Assembly: GCF_947488025.1 (NCBI RefSeq)
Contig: NZ_CANKYS010000004.1
Span: forward strand, 62,001-126,000
Direction of reading: 5' to 3'
DNA length: 64,000 nt
From: an uncultured Nocardioides sp.
Lineage (GTDB): Bacteria; Actinomycetota; Actinomycetes; Propionibacteriales; Nocardioidaceae
Position 1 is the first letter of the stretch. Every line of letters begins with the position of its first letter. Made by a program: the position numbers and the translations under genes. The notes beneath the pieces are model-generated. The model was given only the letters and a program-made list of their open reading frames with translations. It had not been told where the DNA came from and searched no databases. Shown here piece by piece: positions 63,552 to 64,000 of the stretch.

Positions 63552-63569
63552 CTGTCACGTATCGGGAAC

Positions 63570-63620
63570 GGGCAGGAACCGCCCGGTCACCACGCAGGAC
63601 GGGCAGGAACCGCCCGGTCA
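63570..63620. repeat. 31-bp repeat, two inverted copies at the helicase 3' end
   Basis: GGGCAGGAACCGCCCGGTCA starts at 63570 and again at 63601, 31 bp apart. On the minus strand it reads TGACCGGGCGGTTCCTGCCC, matching the YceI-side unit. The second copy includes the TGA stop of the helicase gene. Confidence 0.88.
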
Positions 63621-64000
63621 GCGGGGGTTCTTGCCCTGGTAGCCGCCGCTCTTGCGCCCACCCTGGCCGCCGTGCCCGCCGCCGGGACGGCCGCGGAAGG
63701 GGCCCTTGTCGGGCTTGATCTCGATGAGCTTGCCGGAGATCCGGGTGCCGGCCAGCCGGTCGAGCGTGCCGGGGGGCAGCTCGGCGGGGAGCTCGACGAC
63801 GGAGAAGTCCGGCTTGATCGAGATGTAGCCGAAGTCGCCGCGCGACAGCCCGCCCTCGTTGGCCAGGGCGCCGACGATCTGGCGCGGCTCGACCTTGTGC
63901 CGCTTGCCGACCTCGATGCGGTACGCCGCCATCGGCGCGCCGCTGCGCGACTCGCGCGGTGCCCGGTCGGCCTTGCCGCCGTGGCTCGAGCGCTCCTCGA
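63618..64000 (-). CDS. deaD: DEAD-box RNA helicase C-terminal part (DeaD-like), truncated by window edge
   Basis: At least 127 C-terminal residues of a gene continuing beyond 64000. A DbpA-type RNA-binding (RRM-like) domain is visible: AYRIEVGKRHKVEPRQIVGA, DFGYISIKPDFSVVELP and LIEIKPDKG. A Gly/Arg/Lys-rich tail follows (GRPGGGHGGQGGRKSGG). This is the end of actinobacterial DeaD/CsdA helicases, which remodel structured RNA at low temperature; the helicase core itself is outside the window. The reading frame is open to the edge. The stop codon lies inside a 31-bp repeat unit. Confidence 0.82.
   Translation of the reverse strand, partial: EERSSHGGKADRAPRESRSGAPMAAYRIEVGKRHKVEPRQIVGALANEGGLSRGDFGYISIKPDFSVVELPAELPPGTLDRLAGTRISGKLIEIKPDKGPFRGRPGGGHGGQGGRKSGGYQGKNPR

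Overview
The window is GC-rich actinobacterial DNA, most like a Nocardioides or another member of the Nocardioidaceae. Third codon positions are almost all G or C, GTG starts and 4-bp ATGA/GTGA gene overlaps are common, and many genes have a TANNNT box 6-7 nt before the start codon, as in leaderless actinobacterial transcripts. Gene content agrees: a CebR-type sugar operon, mycothiol-type arsenate reductases, DUF222/HNH and WXG-type proteins. I see no rRNA, tRNA, CRISPR array, insertion sequence or prophage. It reads as chromosomal DNA with several compact accessory modules.

Layout. 1-4.6 kb: an NAD(P)-binding protein, a CPBP protease, an LLM flavin oxidoreductase and a RhlE-like DEAD-box helicase. 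4.6-12 kb: an arsenic island of two divergent halves, each with an ArsR, an operator palindrome and a flavoprotein. Between them are an ArsR-GNAT (ArsN-like) fusion, an MFS pump, an Acr3 arsenite pump and two arsenate reductases. 12-17.8 kb: a beta-glucoside import operon (binding protein, two permeases, GH1 beta-glucosidase, LacI/CebR regulator) under a promoter flanked by two CebR-type operators. Its binding-protein gene carries a one-base frameshift. 17.9-26.4 kb: a Baeyer-Villiger-type monooxygenase, an amidotransferase, a CaiB CoA-transferase/racemase, a PadR regulator, a FadH-like reductase, a CBS protein and an acyl-CoA ligase, suggesting lipid or acyl-CoA catabolism.

26.4-28.6 kb holds the most distinctive gene: a heliorhodopsin with its retinal lysine and counterion. 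It overlaps tail to tail with an SPFH/NfeD membrane-protein pair. 28.7-41.3 kb is mixed: AtoE-like transporter, dimethylargininase, SOUL protein, DUF222/HNH protein, MarR regulator, DoxX-like protein, hydrolase, FabH, small membrane proteins and a papain-like hypothetical protein.

41.3-48 kb is a glycan module: Ugd (UDP-glucuronate supply) facing an operon of a sulfotransferase and three glycosyltransferases. 48-50.2 kb is a three-gene WXG/ESX-like cluster. 50.3-56 kb has a DUF3592 protein, a second GH1 glucosidase, a pirin and a large secreted amidase. 56.3-60 kb pairs an AGPS-like flavoprotein with a divergent TetR-glpD operon. 60-64 kb has glmS with a small upstream gene, a 41-residue protein with a strong ribosome-binding site, a YceI protein and the 3' end of a DeaD-type helicase.

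The window also holds recurrent intergenic DNA families: a 31-bp-period hairpin repeat just after stop codons (42.6 kb and 63.4-63.6 kb), a 65-bp hairpin present twice (50.85 and 56.2 kb), and long inverted repeats built on a CCGCTGGT(C/T)GAG core (2.8 and 53.0 kb).
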